From the NCBI RefSeq assembly GCF_005048155.1, contig NZ_SUMB01000010.1, forward strand, positions 124,001 to 188,000: 64,000 bases of DNA. The letters are read 5' to 3'. Source of the stretch: Streptomyces piniterrae (GTDB taxonomy: Bacteria; Actinomycetota; Actinomycetes; Streptomycetales; Streptomycetaceae). The position numbers and the translations under genes were made by a program. The stretch's first letter is position 1, and each line of letters begins with the position of its first letter. Below, in pieces: positions 38,171 to 45,478 of this stretch. The notes under the pieces were generated by a model that was given only the letters and a program-made list of their open reading frames with translations, was not told the DNA's origin and ran no database searches.

Positions 38171-39039
38171 CCGACATCGGCTACCTCGCGGCCTTCCTCG
38201 GCGGCGCGCTCGCGCTGCTCAGCCCGTGCAGCGCGCTGCTGTTGCCGGCCTTCTTCGCGTACTCGCTCTCCCACCCCGGCCGGCTGCTGGCGCGCACCGG
38301 CGTGTTCTATCTGGGTCTCGCGACGACGCTGGTCCCGCTCGGCGCGGCCAGCGCGGCGGCGAGCCGGCTGTTCAACGGCCACCGTGATCTGCTGATCGCC
38401 ATCGGCGGCTGGGTCGTCATCGCGATGGGCGTGGCCCAGATCCTGGGCCTGGGCTTCGCCTCCAGGCGCGCCCAGGCCGCAGCCGCCAGGATCACCCCGC
38501 GCTCGGCCGTCTCCACCTTCCTCCTCGGCAGTGTCTACGGCCTCGCGGGCTTCTGCGCCGGACCGATCCTGGGCGCGGTGCTGACGGTGACCGCGGTCAG
38601 CGGCTCACCGGTGTACGGCGCCTCGATGCTCGCCGTCTACGCGCTCGGCATGGCATTGCCGCTGTTTCTGCTGGCGCTGCTCTGGGACCGTTTCCAGCTC
38701 GGCACCAGGGGCTGGCTGCGCGGCCGCGAATTCACCCTGGGAAAGCTGCGGTTGCACACCACATCCGTACTCTCCGGGCTGTTCTTCATCGGTATCGGCA
38801 TCCTTTTCCTGGGCTTCAACGGAACCAGCGCGCTGCCCGGAATTCTCGACGCGGACACCGAATTCCAGGTCGAGGAACGGGTGGCGCGGATCGGCAACGG
38901 AGTGCCGGACTTCGTGCTGATCGCGCTGGCCGCGCTGGTCGTCGCAGGAGTGCTGGGGCGTATCGCGCTGCGGCCGGAGAAGACCGCGGCCGGGCGGGAG
39001 GCTGTGGCCGGACGGGAGAACGGGCCGCGCGGCGAATAG
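38167..39039 (+). CDS. CcdA/DsbD-type transmembrane thiol electron carrier
   Basis: A 290-aa integral membrane protein with about six spans. The two redox cysteines sit in the diagnostic positions: Cys21 in LLSPCSALLLP (span 1) and Cys130 in GLAGFCAGPILG (span 4). Such proteins carry electrons from cytoplasmic thioredoxin to extracytoplasmic thiol proteins. The GTG at 38167 overlaps the DsbA-like stop, indicating a functional pair. Canonical CcdA acts in cytochrome c maturation, but no Ccs/ResB genes are adjacent. Confidence 0.9.
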   Translation: MTDIGYLAAFLGGALALLSPCSALLLPAFFAYSLSHPGRLLARTGVFYLGLATTLVPLGAASAAASRLFNGHRDLLIAIGGWVVIAMGVAQILGLGFASRRAQAAAARITPRSAVSTFLLGSVYGLAGFCAGPILGAVLTVTAVSGSPVYGASMLAVYALGMALPLFLLALLWDRFQLGTRGWLRGREFTLGKLRLHTTSVLSGLFFIGIGILFLGFNGTSALPGILDADTEFQVEERVARIGNGVPDFVLIALAALVVAGVLGRIALRPEKTAAGREAVAGRENGPRGE

Positions 39040-39053
39040 CCGCGGGCCGGGGT

Positions 39054-39086
39054 CGGGGAACGGCGGCGTCCTGCCGCCGTTCCCCG
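39054..39086. terminator. Bidirectional terminator between ccdA-like gene and dgt
   Basis: CGGGGAACGGCGGC-GTCCT-GCCGCCGTTCCCCG: a perfect 14-bp stem between convergent genes. Confidence 0.85.
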
Positions 39087-39088
39087 GC

Positions 39089-40414
39089 TCACAGCCACAC
39101 GTTGTCGTTGACCGAGCCGAGGCCCGTGCCCGACAGCCGACGGTGCAGGGCCAGTGCCTGGTCCTCGGTGAGCGAGGCGACATGGTCGGCCGCGGCGCGC
39201 AGCCGGTCGCCGTGCTGCGTCAGCTCCTCGGCGCGCTCCGGCGGCAGCAGCTCGGGCGCGTCATGGCTCCAGCGCAGCAGCTCGCTGACCACCCGCCGTT
39301 TGCCGTGCTGCTGGGTGGCGAGCGCCGGACGGTCGATGACATAGCACCACACCAGCTCCTTGAGCAGATCGCAGGCGGCCCGCCGCTCCTCCGGGATCAC
39401 CAGCCGCGCCCCGTACCGGATCGCCGCCGGGCCGCCCACCTCCAGCTCGATCCCGCGGGTGAAGTACGAAATCAGGTCGGCGGTACGGCGGTTGACCGCG
39501 ACCGCGTCCTCATGGCTGCCGCTGTACGGGGCGTGCACCGCGAGCCGCTTGCCGATGTCCGCCATCAGCAGCAGCGCCGCCTCGCGGTCGAACGCCTCGC
39601 CCGCCCGCGCCCGCTTGGCCTGCACATAGTCCAGGAACCGGCGGATCTCCCGCTCGGTGTCGCCGCCTGCCGAACCGTCCGGCGGGAACAGCGCGGCCAG
39701 CGGGATCAGGCCCGTGCGGTAGAAGTCCTCCACGTCATGGCAGGCGTAGGTGACATCGTCCGCCCAGTCCATGACCTGCTCCTCGACGGGGACGGCGGTG
39801 TCGGTGCGGCCGGCCCGCACCCAGGCGAACGCGTCCCGGTCGGCGACATACACACCCCACTTCACATGCCGCGCCGGATCCTGGTCGACCGGCGCGCGCT
39901 CCCACGGGTACTTCGTGGACGCGTCCAGGCAGGCACGGGTCAGATGCAGTCCCCGATGGCCCGGGTACTTGTGCGCGGCGAGGAACGTCAGCACCCGCAG
40001 CGTCTGCGCGTTGCCCTCGAAGCTGTCCAGCACACCGTCCGCGAAGTGCAGCTCGTCCATCGTGGCGCGCAGCGCCAGCTCGCCGGCGTGGCCGAACGGC
40101 GGATGCCCGATGTCGTGCGCCATACAGGCCGCCTCGACGAGGGCCGGGTTCGGCCCGCCGTACTTCCGCTCCAGGCGCTCCGCCATCCGCCGGCCGAGCT
40201 GCGCCACCTTCATCGAGTGCGTCAGCCGGGTGTGGTACGCGCCCAGCTCGGCGCTCGCCACCACCTGGCTCTTGCCGGCCAGCGCCCGCCACTGCGTCGA
40301 GTACAGGATCCGGTCGACGTCGTGCTCGAATCCGGACCGCTGCCCGTCATCGGGCACCCGGCGCCGCAGGGAGTGCTGCTCGAGATCCTCATCGCTGTAT
40401 CTGGCAGGTCGCAT
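39089..40414 (-). CDS. dgt: Deoxyguanosinetriphosphate triphosphohydrolase
   Basis: A 441-aa HD-domain enzyme removing triphosphate from dGTP and other dNTPs. Metal ligands are visible: His66 in RLTHSMKV, His100-Asp101 in ACMAHDIGHPPFGHAGE, and the later Asp in VMDWADDVTYACHDVEDF. The length fits the family. The ATG at 40414 lacks a Shine-Dalgarno sequence; TAGCAT (40426-40421) 6 nt upstream suggests a leaderless start. The upstream gene, 32 bp away, carries a DNA-damage-type promoter, so read-through could raise dNTP-pool control after damage (inference). Confidence 0.92.
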   Translation of the reverse strand: MRPARYSDEDLEQHSLRRRVPDDGQRSGFEHDVDRILYSTQWRALAGKSQVVASAELGAYHTRLTHSMKVAQLGRRMAERLERKYGGPNPALVEAACMAHDIGHPPFGHAGELALRATMDELHFADGVLDSFEGNAQTLRVLTFLAAHKYPGHRGLHLTRACLDASTKYPWERAPVDQDPARHVKWGVYVADRDAFAWVRAGRTDTAVPVEEQVMDWADDVTYACHDVEDFYRTGLIPLAALFPPDGSAGGDTEREIRRFLDYVQAKRARAGEAFDREAALLLMADIGKRLAVHAPYSGSHEDAVAVNRRTADLISYFTRGIELEVGGPAAIRYGARLVIPEERRAACDLLKELVWCYVIDRPALATQQHGKRRVVSELLRWSHDAPELLPPERAEELTQHGDRLRAAADHVASLTEDQALALHRRLSGTGLGSVNDNVWL

Positions 40415-40446
40415 GCGCGGATGCTACGCCGTGCCCGCCGTCGGCC

Positions 40447-40800
40447 CTAGGCGCTCAGCCGGCGGCGGCGGAGCGGATAGGCGTGGGCGTGCGGGCGGGG
40501 GTGCGGGTGGTGGGCGTCCGCCCGGCGACGGCGGTCGTTGCAGAGCAGGCACTTTCCGTAACCCGGCGGAAGCGGATCCTCCGGGTCGCCGTACAGGGGG
40601 TCGACGGCGCCGTGCGGGTGTATCGCGCAGCCCGTCGGGCCGGTCTCGGCGCCCAGTGAGCTGGCGGCGGTCAGTGCTCGCCGGAGGACGTCGACGAGCT
40701 GGTCCGCGTCGCGCCGGGTGGGCGCGCTCTGCAGGGCGGAGGCGATGTCGGAGGCAGTGGTCAGCGCGGTCTGGAGTTCGCGCAGGTTTGCGTAACCCAT
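40447..40800 (-). CDS. Small Cys/His-rich protein behind a DNA-damage-type promoter, unknown function
   Basis: 117 aa. The N-terminal half is helical (YANLRELQTALTTASDIASAL ... RDADQLVDVLRRAL). The C-terminal half has a possible zinc site (CAIHPHG ... GKCLLCNDRRRR) and a His-rich tail (AHHPHPRPHAHAYP). No family recognised. The start ATG at 40800 is fixed by promoter geometry: TACGCT ends 7 nt before it and there is no Shine-Dalgarno sequence, so translation is probably leaderless. An upstream in-frame ATG (40932) would run through the promoter. dgt follows after 32 bp. Confidence 0.7.
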   Translation of the reverse strand: MGYANLRELQTALTTASDIASALQSAPTRRDADQLVDVLRRALTAASSLGAETGPTGCAIHPHGAVDPLYGDPEDPLPPGYGKCLLCNDRRRRADAHHPHPRPHAHAYPLRRRRLSA

Positions 40801-40807
40801 GTCTCGG

Positions 40808-40830
40808 AGCGTATGCGGCCCCACTGACAA
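40808..40830 (-). promoter_or_regulatory. PafBC-type (RecA-NDp) DNA-damage promoter
   Basis: Minus strand TTGTCAGTG (40830-40822), N8, TACGCT (40813-40808), then 7 nt to the ATG. Perfect consensus match with leaderless geometry. Confidence 0.8.
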
Positions 40831-40959
40831 TTGATCTTCCGATCGCATTTCGCGGCTTCCCATGCCCGCATGCATGCCCGCCCACGCCCACGGTTTAGCA
40901 CCGGGACGATGACTGTCCCCTTGCCGGTGCATGACATGTGCGTGGGTGGGCGCCGTCCC

Positions 40960-40988
40960 GCGGAGCCCCGGCCGCGGCCGGGCCCCGC
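40960..40988 (-). terminator. GC-rich palindrome after nadE
   Basis: CCCGGCCGCGGCCGGG (40967-40982) lies about 20 bp past the nadE stop, with flanking partly complementary GC arms. No T-run. Confidence 0.45.
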
Positions 40989-41002
40989 AGAGCGGAGGGC
41001 GC

Positions 41003-41833
41003 TCAGGGGGCGATCGGCAGTGCGCGCTTGTGGTCGGTGAAGCGGTAGCGGCGGACGATCGACTGGAAGGCCACGTCGGCGACCGGCCTGCCCTCCAGGA
41101 AGTCGTCGATCTGGTCGTAGCTCACACCGAGCGCGTCCTCGTCGGGCTTGCCCGGGTCGAGGGTCTCCAGGTCGGCCGTGGGGACCTTGTGGACCAGCTC
41201 CGCCGGGGCGCCGAGGGCCGCCGAGACGGCGCGCACCCGGCGCTTGGTCAGGCCCGTGAGCGGCACGACATCGGCCGCGCCGTCGCCGAACTTCGTGAAG
41301 AAGCCGGAGACGGCCTCCGCCGCGTGGTCGGTGCCCACGACCAGACCGTCATGCGCGCCGGCGACCGCGTACTGCGCGATCATGCGCTGCCGGGCCTTGA
41401 TGTTGCCCTGCACGAAATCCTGGTGGTGGGCGTCGCGGAAGGTGACCCCGGCGTCCACCGCCGCCTGCAGCGCCGCATCGCTCGCCGGGCGGATGTCGAC
41501 GGTCAGCACCCGGTCGGCCCGGATGAACTCCAGCGCCCGCTGTGCGTCCTTCTCGTCCGCCTGGACGCCGTAGGGCAGCCGCATCGCGAAGAACGTCGCG
41601 TCATGGCCGGTGGCACGGGCCCGCTCCACCGCGAGCTGGCAGAGCCGGCCCGTGGTCGTGGAGTCGACGCCACCGCTGATCCCGAGGACCAGGGAGCGCA
41701 GGCCCGTGGTCGTCAGCCGCTCCGTGAGGAAGGCCACCCGGCGCTCGATCTCCCGCTCGGCGTCGAAGGACGCGGTCACCTGGAGATCCCGGGCGATCTC
41801 CTCCTGCAGGGCCTTGGACGCCGGGTCGGTCAC
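41003..41833 (-). CDS. nadE: NH3-dependent NAD(+) synthetase
   Basis: A 276-aa enzyme converting deamido-NAD, ATP and ammonia to NAD. The PP-loop SGGVDS is at 53-58. GTDHAAEAVSGFFTKFGDGAADVVPL and GKPDEDALGVSYDQID are the family active-site loops. There is no glutaminase domain, so it is the short ammonia-using form. The GTG at 41833 has GAGGAG upstream. It lies 65 bp after the GH25 gene on the same strand; an extended stem (AAGGTTTCT/AGAAACCTT, 41845-41900) lies between them. Confidence 0.95.
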   Translation of the reverse strand: MTDPASKALQEEIARDLQVTASFDAEREIERRVAFLTERLTTTGLRSLVLGISGGVDSTTTGRLCQLAVERARATGHDATFFAMRLPYGVQADEKDAQRALEFIRADRVLTVDIRPASDAALQAAVDAGVTFRDAHHQDFVQGNIKARQRMIAQYAVAGAHDGLVVGTDHAAEAVSGFFTKFGDGAADVVPLTGLTKRRVRAVSAALGAPAELVHKVPTADLETLDPGKPDEDALGVSYDQIDDFLEGRPVADVAFQSIVRRYRFTDHKRALPIAP

Positions 41834-41844
41834 GGCCGCTCCTC

Positions 41845-41900
41845 AAGGTTTCTGGTATCCGTGTGCTGGTCACCCGGATGGGGCCGGCAGGAGAAACCTT
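41845..41900 (-). other. Long stem-loop between the GH25 gene and nadE
   Basis: AAGGTTTCT (41845-41853) pairs with AGAAACCTT (41892-41900) around a 38-nt loop. The outer arm overlaps the GH25 stop codon. It could slow or end transcription before nadE or shield its ribosome site. Confidence 0.4.
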
Positions 41901-42453
41901 AAGCCGGGTGCGCCCACTTCTTGAGAGCGGCCTTGCTGGTGAAATCCGCCACGTCCTTGTCCAGCGGCGAGTCCGTGTACTGGTGGATGCGCCACTTCGC
42001 CTTGATCCGCGGGTGCCCGGCCGAGACATAGTCCGCGATCCACAGGCCGTCGGCGGCATAGGACGTGGTGTCGTGGTTCAGCCAGAAATCACGGTTGCAG
42101 TAGAGCATCACGCGGTGGGTGGGGCGCAGCTTCTTGACCTCCAGAAGGAACTGGTCCTTCTGGGCATTGCTCGCATACGTGCCCTCGCCGGTGCGCTCCC
42201 AGTCGGCGGCCAGGATGTCGCCCTCGACGGAAGCGCACTTCTCGACGAAATATCTCGCCTGCGCGGCGATATTCCCCGGCCAGAGGAAGTGGTAGAAACC
42301 GACCACGCATCCCGCCTTACGGGCCTTCGACGCCTGGGCGGACTGGTGCGGGTTGATGTAGGAACGGCCCTCGGTGGCCTTGACGAAAACGAAGTCCAAC
42401 CCCTCGGTGGAATATGAGGTGTTGTACGAACTGACATCGACACCATGCAGCAT
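41899..42453 (-). CDS. GH25 lysozyme-fold (muramidase-like) protein without signal peptide
   Basis: A 184-aa glycoside hydrolase 25 domain. The opening HGVDVSSYN supplies the first catalytic-site Asp (Asp6). LAADWERTGEG carries the Asp84-Trp-Glu86 acid/base motif. LWIADYV and WRIHQYTD are late family strands. The family cleaves peptidoglycan glycan strands. Here the protein begins directly at the domain: no signal peptide, transmembrane segment or wall-binding domain, so export is unexplained. GGGAGG precedes the ATG at 42453. Confidence 0.85.
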   Translation of the reverse strand: MLHGVDVSSYNTSYSTEGLDFVFVKATEGRSYINPHQSAQASKARKAGCVVGFYHFLWPGNIAAQARYFVEKCASVEGDILAADWERTGEGTYASNAQKDQFLLEVKKLRPTHRVMLYCNRDFWLNHDTTSYAADGLWIADYVSAGHPRIKAKWRIHQYTDSPLDKDVADFTSKAALKKWAHPA

Positions 42454-42485
42454 GAGCGGCCTCCCGCCGATCGGATCTGCCCTTG

Positions 42486-42507
42486 CGAAGCGCCGTCCAG
42501 CGCTTCG
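42486..42507 (-). other. Hairpin in the GH25 5' leader
   Basis: CGAAGCGC-CGTCCA-GCGCTTCG: perfect 8-bp stem, 33 nt upstream of the GH25 start. The rest of 42508-42655 shows no gene. Confidence 0.45.
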
Positions 42508-42655
42508 TTCCGTGCGTCGTGCAATGCGCCGTTCAATGGGCCGTGCGAAGCATCATCCGCGGTGCAGGTCACAGCAGTTGAGCATGCCCATGGTCTGAGA
42601 CGCCAGATTGTGGCGGCGAAGTTCCGTAAGCGGGCACCGTGTTGGCGCGAGGGAG

Positions 42656-42676
42656 GCTGAGGCGAATCGCCTCAGC
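42656..42676 (-). terminator. Hairpin overlapping the blaI-like stop codon
   Basis: GCTGAGGCG-AAT-CGCCTCAGC: perfect 9-bp stem that contains the stop codon (42672-42674). Confidence 0.65.
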
Positions 42677-43070
42677 GTCCTATCTCCCCCCGCGTCGGCT
42701 CCTCCGTATCGGCCAGGATCGAGCGGAGCAACTGCTCGTCCTCGGTGGGAAGGTCGGAGACGAAACGGGCGAGCGCGGTGCCGCGGTCGTCCTGCTTGTC
42801 GAGTTCGCTGCGCATCCGGCGGGCGGTCAGCCCGGCGGAGTCCTGTATCGGCGAATACGCATAGCCGCGGCCGGCCCGGGAGCGGGATACGGCGCCCTTG
42901 GCGTGCAGCCGGGTGAGGATCGTCGTGACGGTCGTACGGGCGAGGCGGCGGCCCAGCGCGCGCTGCACCTCGGCGGGGCTCAGCGGCCCCTCGGCCGCCC
43001 AGAGCGCCGCAAGCACGCTCGCCTCCAGCTCGCCGGCAGGGCGCCGCTGCACGGGTGGTGTCTCGGACAT
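42672..43070 (-). CDS. BlaI/MecI/CopY-family winged-helix repressor
   Basis: A 132-aa penicillinase-repressor-type protein. The wHTH spans about 10-80 (LEASVLAALWAAEGPLSPAEV, ARTTVTTILTRLHAKGAVSRSRAGRGYAY). The C-terminal dimerisation helices read ERMRSEL-like RRMRSELDKQDDRG and TEDEQLLRSILADTEE. No BlaR1 sensor protease gene is adjacent, so the inducer route is unclear. ATG 43070. It probably represses itself and the divergent PAP2 genes through the operators at 43095-43131. Confidence 0.9.
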   Translation of the reverse strand: MSETPPVQRRPAGELEASVLAALWAAEGPLSPAEVQRALGRRLARTTVTTILTRLHAKGAVSRSRAGRGYAYSPIQDSAGLTARRMRSELDKQDDRGTALARFVSDLPTEDEQLLRSILADTEEPTRGEIGR

Positions 43071-43094
43071 GAAACGCCGTTCACCTCTCCGTCG

Positions 43095-43131
43095 TCTACA
43101 GTTCCGTAGACCGTCTACTTGACTGTAGTCG
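43095..43131. promoter_or_regulatory. Two tandem BlaI-type operators between blaI-like gene and PAP2 genes
   Basis: GTCTAC-N6-GTAGAC (43095-43112, perfect) and GTCTAC-N6-GTAGTC (43114-43131, one mismatch), centres 19 bp apart. Both resemble BlaI/CopY TACA/TGTA dyads and overlap the blaI promoter region. Confidence 0.75.
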
Positions 43132-43191
43132 GTCGGGTCGGCCGCGCGGCAGGCGGCAGGCTCGGAACCCATTATGAGAGGGCCCACTGAC

Positions 43192-43347
43192 ATGGCAGGA
43201 GCCATCGCGGACCCGCAGGTCACAGCCCTGGCGCAGGCCCCCGGAGGGCTCCCGCCGCACGCCCCGCACCCGGCCGCCCGTCGGCCGCTCGGCCCGTCGC
43301 CGAACCCCCGCACCACGCACCACCCCGCCAAGGAGAACCCCCAGTGA
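43192..43347 (+). CDS. Possible 51-aa leader peptide overlapping the first PAP2 gene
   Basis: ATG 43192 is preceded by GAGAGG about 10 nt upstream. The frame runs 51 codons and stops at 43345-43347, overlapping the PAP2 GTG as GTGA. The product begins MAGAIADPQVTALAQAPGG and ends Pro/His-rich. The exact overlap suggests translational coupling, but the composition gives no other support. Confidence 0.3.
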   Translation: MAGAIADPQVTALAQAPGGLPPHAPHPAARRPLGPSPNPRTTHHPAKENPQ

Positions 43348-43949
43348 GCACGCTCGCTTTCGGCGGAGCCTCGATCGACGGTGACCTCTACACCCGGACC
43401 ACCGACCTCGCCCACCACGCCCCGCACACTCTCAACACCCTCGTCTCCTACTGGACCGACTACGGGATGGGCCTCTTCGCCGCCCTGATGCTGGCCGTCT
43501 GGTGGCGGGCCCGCCGCGCCGACCCCGCCCGTATGGCGATGGCGCTGGCCGCCCCCCTCGTCGTGCTCCTCGCCTTCGTCGTCAACGATGCCGTCAAGAG
43601 CCTCGTCGACGAACAACGGCCCTGCCGGACGCTCCCCGCGATCACCCTCCAGGCCTGTCCGGCGCCCGGTGACTGGTCGTTCCCCAGCAACCACTCCGCC
43701 ATAGCGGCCGCCGCGGCGGTCGCCCTGCTCCTGTGCCACCGCCGACTCGCCCGTATCGCCGTCCCCGCCGCGCTCCTGATGGCGGCCTCGCGCGTCTGGG
43801 TCGGCGCCCACTACCCGCACGACGTCGCCGTCGGACTGGCCGTCGGTGGCCTCGTCGCCTGGCCGCTGACCCCGCTCGCCCGCCGCGCCGCCCCCGCCGT
43901 CGACCGCCTCCGTGCCACCCGGCTGCGCCCCCTGGTGGCCGCGCGGTGA
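43344..43949 (+). CDS. PAP2-family lipid phosphatase (undecaprenyl-diphosphatase-like), copy 1
   Basis: A 201-aa membrane phosphatase with about five spans. All three acid-phosphatase motifs are present: Lys85-x6-Arg92-Pro93, PSNHS at 114-118 and SR...GAHYPHD (Arg150, His156, Asp160). It probably dephosphorylates undecaprenyl-PP or phosphatidate, like BcrC. The GTG at 43344 has AAGGAG 8 nt upstream. It is divergent from a BlaI-type repressor, hence probably induced by cell-wall stress (inference), and coupled to the next PAP2 gene by a GTGA overlap. Confidence 0.9.
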   Translation: MSTLAFGGASIDGDLYTRTTDLAHHAPHTLNTLVSYWTDYGMGLFAALMLAVWWRARRADPARMAMALAAPLVVLLAFVVNDAVKSLVDEQRPCRTLPAITLQACPAPGDWSFPSNHSAIAAAAAVALLLCHRRLARIAVPAALLMAASRVWVGAHYPHDVAVGLAVGGLVAWPLTPLARRAAPAVDRLRATRLRPLVAAR

Positions 43950-44647
43950 CGGCCCCCGGGCGGGAACCGGGGCGGGCAGCCAGGCGGCGGTGGCCACTGG
44001 TGGCGCTCGCGGCGGTCTGCGCGGCACTCTTCGTCGCCGCGTCCGTCCTGGTGGCCGTACGCCACGGAGCCCCGCTCCCGGCCGAACGGTCCGCCCATGA
44101 CTGGTCCACGGCGCATCGCGGTGAACCGGTGCGCTCCCTGGCCCGCGCGCTCACCGCCACCGGTGCGGGACCCGTTCCGTATCTGATGGCGGTACTCGGC
44201 GGACTGCTTGCGGGTGCGCGCACACACGGCCGGATCCGCGTGGTGGCCTGCGCCGTCGCCGTGCTGGCGGCCGGTCAGGCCATCCGCTACGGCCTGATGC
44301 GGCTGCTCGCCCGGCCGCGTCCGCCGACCGCCGACTGGGCCGGGGCCGCCGTCGGCCACGCCTGGCCCTCCGGCCACGCCACCACCGCCGTACTGGCCGC
44401 CGGCATCCTGGCCTGGGGCGTAGGGCACCGCGCCCGCCCCGGCACCGCCCGCACCTGGTACGCGGTGCTCGCCCTCTGGGCCGTCGCGGTCGGCGCCACC
44501 CGCGTCTACCTGGGCGTCCACTGGCCGGGCGACGTCCTCGCCGGCTGGCTGCTGGCCCTCGCCTGCCTGGCGGCGGCCCGCCTCGCCGAACCCCTCGCCT
44601 TCCGCCGTCCGAGCCGGCCCCGGCGCCCCAAGTCGACCTCCCCATAA
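43946..44647 (+). CDS. PAP2-family membrane phosphatase, copy 2 with degenerate first motif
   Basis: A 233-aa protein with an Arg-rich N-terminus, a first span at about 16-38 and several more. The second and third motifs are intact (WPSGHATTA; RVYLGVHWPGD), but the Lys of the KX6RP motif is not in register (YGLMRLLARPRPP). It may have altered substrate or activity. The GTG at 43946 overlaps the stop of copy 1. The next 300 bp (44648-44947) show no convincing gene. Confidence 0.85.
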   Translation: MTAPGREPGRAARRRWPLVALAAVCAALFVAASVLVAVRHGAPLPAERSAHDWSTAHRGEPVRSLARALTATGAGPVPYLMAVLGGLLAGARTHGRIRVVACAVAVLAAGQAIRYGLMRLLARPRPPTADWAGAAVGHAWPSGHATTAVLAAGILAWGVGHRARPGTARTWYAVLALWAVAVGATRVYLGVHWPGDVLAGWLLALACLAAARLAEPLAFRRPSRPRRPKSTSP

Positions 44648-44947
44648 GGAGGTTGACGCGCCCCGCGCACCACGGGGGGCGCGCGAACATGGCTTTCATG
44701 CCCATGAATCGATGACGATCCGTTCAGGTCTTCCCCAAAGGAGCATGGAGGCGGCCCACCCCGAGCAGCACTGTCCTGAGTGCCGGTGGAGGGGCCGCGG
44801 AGGTGATGACGGATACGGCACGCCACCGGCACCGCGACAAACGCGCCGGGAACAGCGGCGGGTCGGGCACCTCGGGTATCGCAGGGGCCGGTCACCGCAC
44901 GCCTCATCAGGGTCGGACACCTCACGTATCACCAGGGGGGCAGCACC

Positions 44948-45226
44948 ATGGAACGACCGCTCGACCGCCGGACATGCCACTCGACGCACGGTCGCTGCGC
45001 GGCCGCCGCCGCCAAGGATCCGACCCCGTGCGAGGGACCGCACGAAGCCGCCACCATCGTCGACCGCCACGGTGCGGAGGTGGCCGGCTGCGTCCACCAC
45101 TGCGCCCGGCTGCTGGCCGGTCTGGAAGGAGGCCGCGTCCACCCCTTCGTCCCGGCCTGCCACGCCCTGGACATCTACTCCCGGGCCCGCGAACTCCCGC
45201 CTTTCGCCTGGGAGATCGGCAAATAG
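44948..45226 (+). CDS. Small hypothetical protein, Cys/His-containing
   Basis: 92 aa beginning MERPLDRRTCHSTHGRC. It has six cysteines (RTCHSTHGRC, TPCEG, GCVHHCARL, ACHAL) and several histidines, suggesting metal binding or disulfides. It has no signal peptide. A G-rich Shine-Dalgarno-like run precedes the ATG. Family unknown. The coding potential is moderate, based on the sensible composition of this frame against Pro/Arg-rich alternatives. Confidence 0.5.
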   Translation: MERPLDRRTCHSTHGRCAAAAAKDPTPCEGPHEAATIVDRHGAEVAGCVHHCARLLAGLEGGRVHPFVPACHALDIYSRARELPPFAWEIGK

Positions 45227-45266
45227 CCACGCGTGAGGGCGCAATCGGCGGGGACGGCGAAGGTGA

Positions 45267-45289
45267 CTGTCAGTGGTCGCTCGTAGCCT
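45267..45289 (+). promoter_or_regulatory. PafBC-type DNA-damage promoter with no evident gene
   Basis: CTGTCAGTG (45267-45275), N8, TAGCCT (45284-45289), then 6 nt to ATG 45296. One mismatch at the first base, otherwise consensus. The frame opened there soon becomes Arg/Pro-rich and runs antisense through sdaA, so the intended product is unclear; a gene relic, small peptide or RNA are options. Confidence 0.6.
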
Positions 45290-45478
45290 GTCGGTATGCG
45301 GAATTCAGTCGGTGATCAGCAGAACCGGGACGACGTTCCTCGGCGGGCCCGGACGACGGCGGCCGCAGCCGCCGTCAGGGCTCGGCCCCGCCGAGGACAC
45401 GCCGTGCGTGCCAGGGGCGGTCCGCCGGGTCGGGGCCGGACCGGCCCCAGGCCCCGCGTCCGCCCGCCGGCGCGCCCG

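Noticed and set aside
43180..43194. TGTCAGTG on the minus strand upstream of the blaI-like gene
   Set aside because: The -10 position reads CATAAT rather than TAnnnT and no start codon lies 5-9 nt downstream, so it is not counted as a damage promoter.
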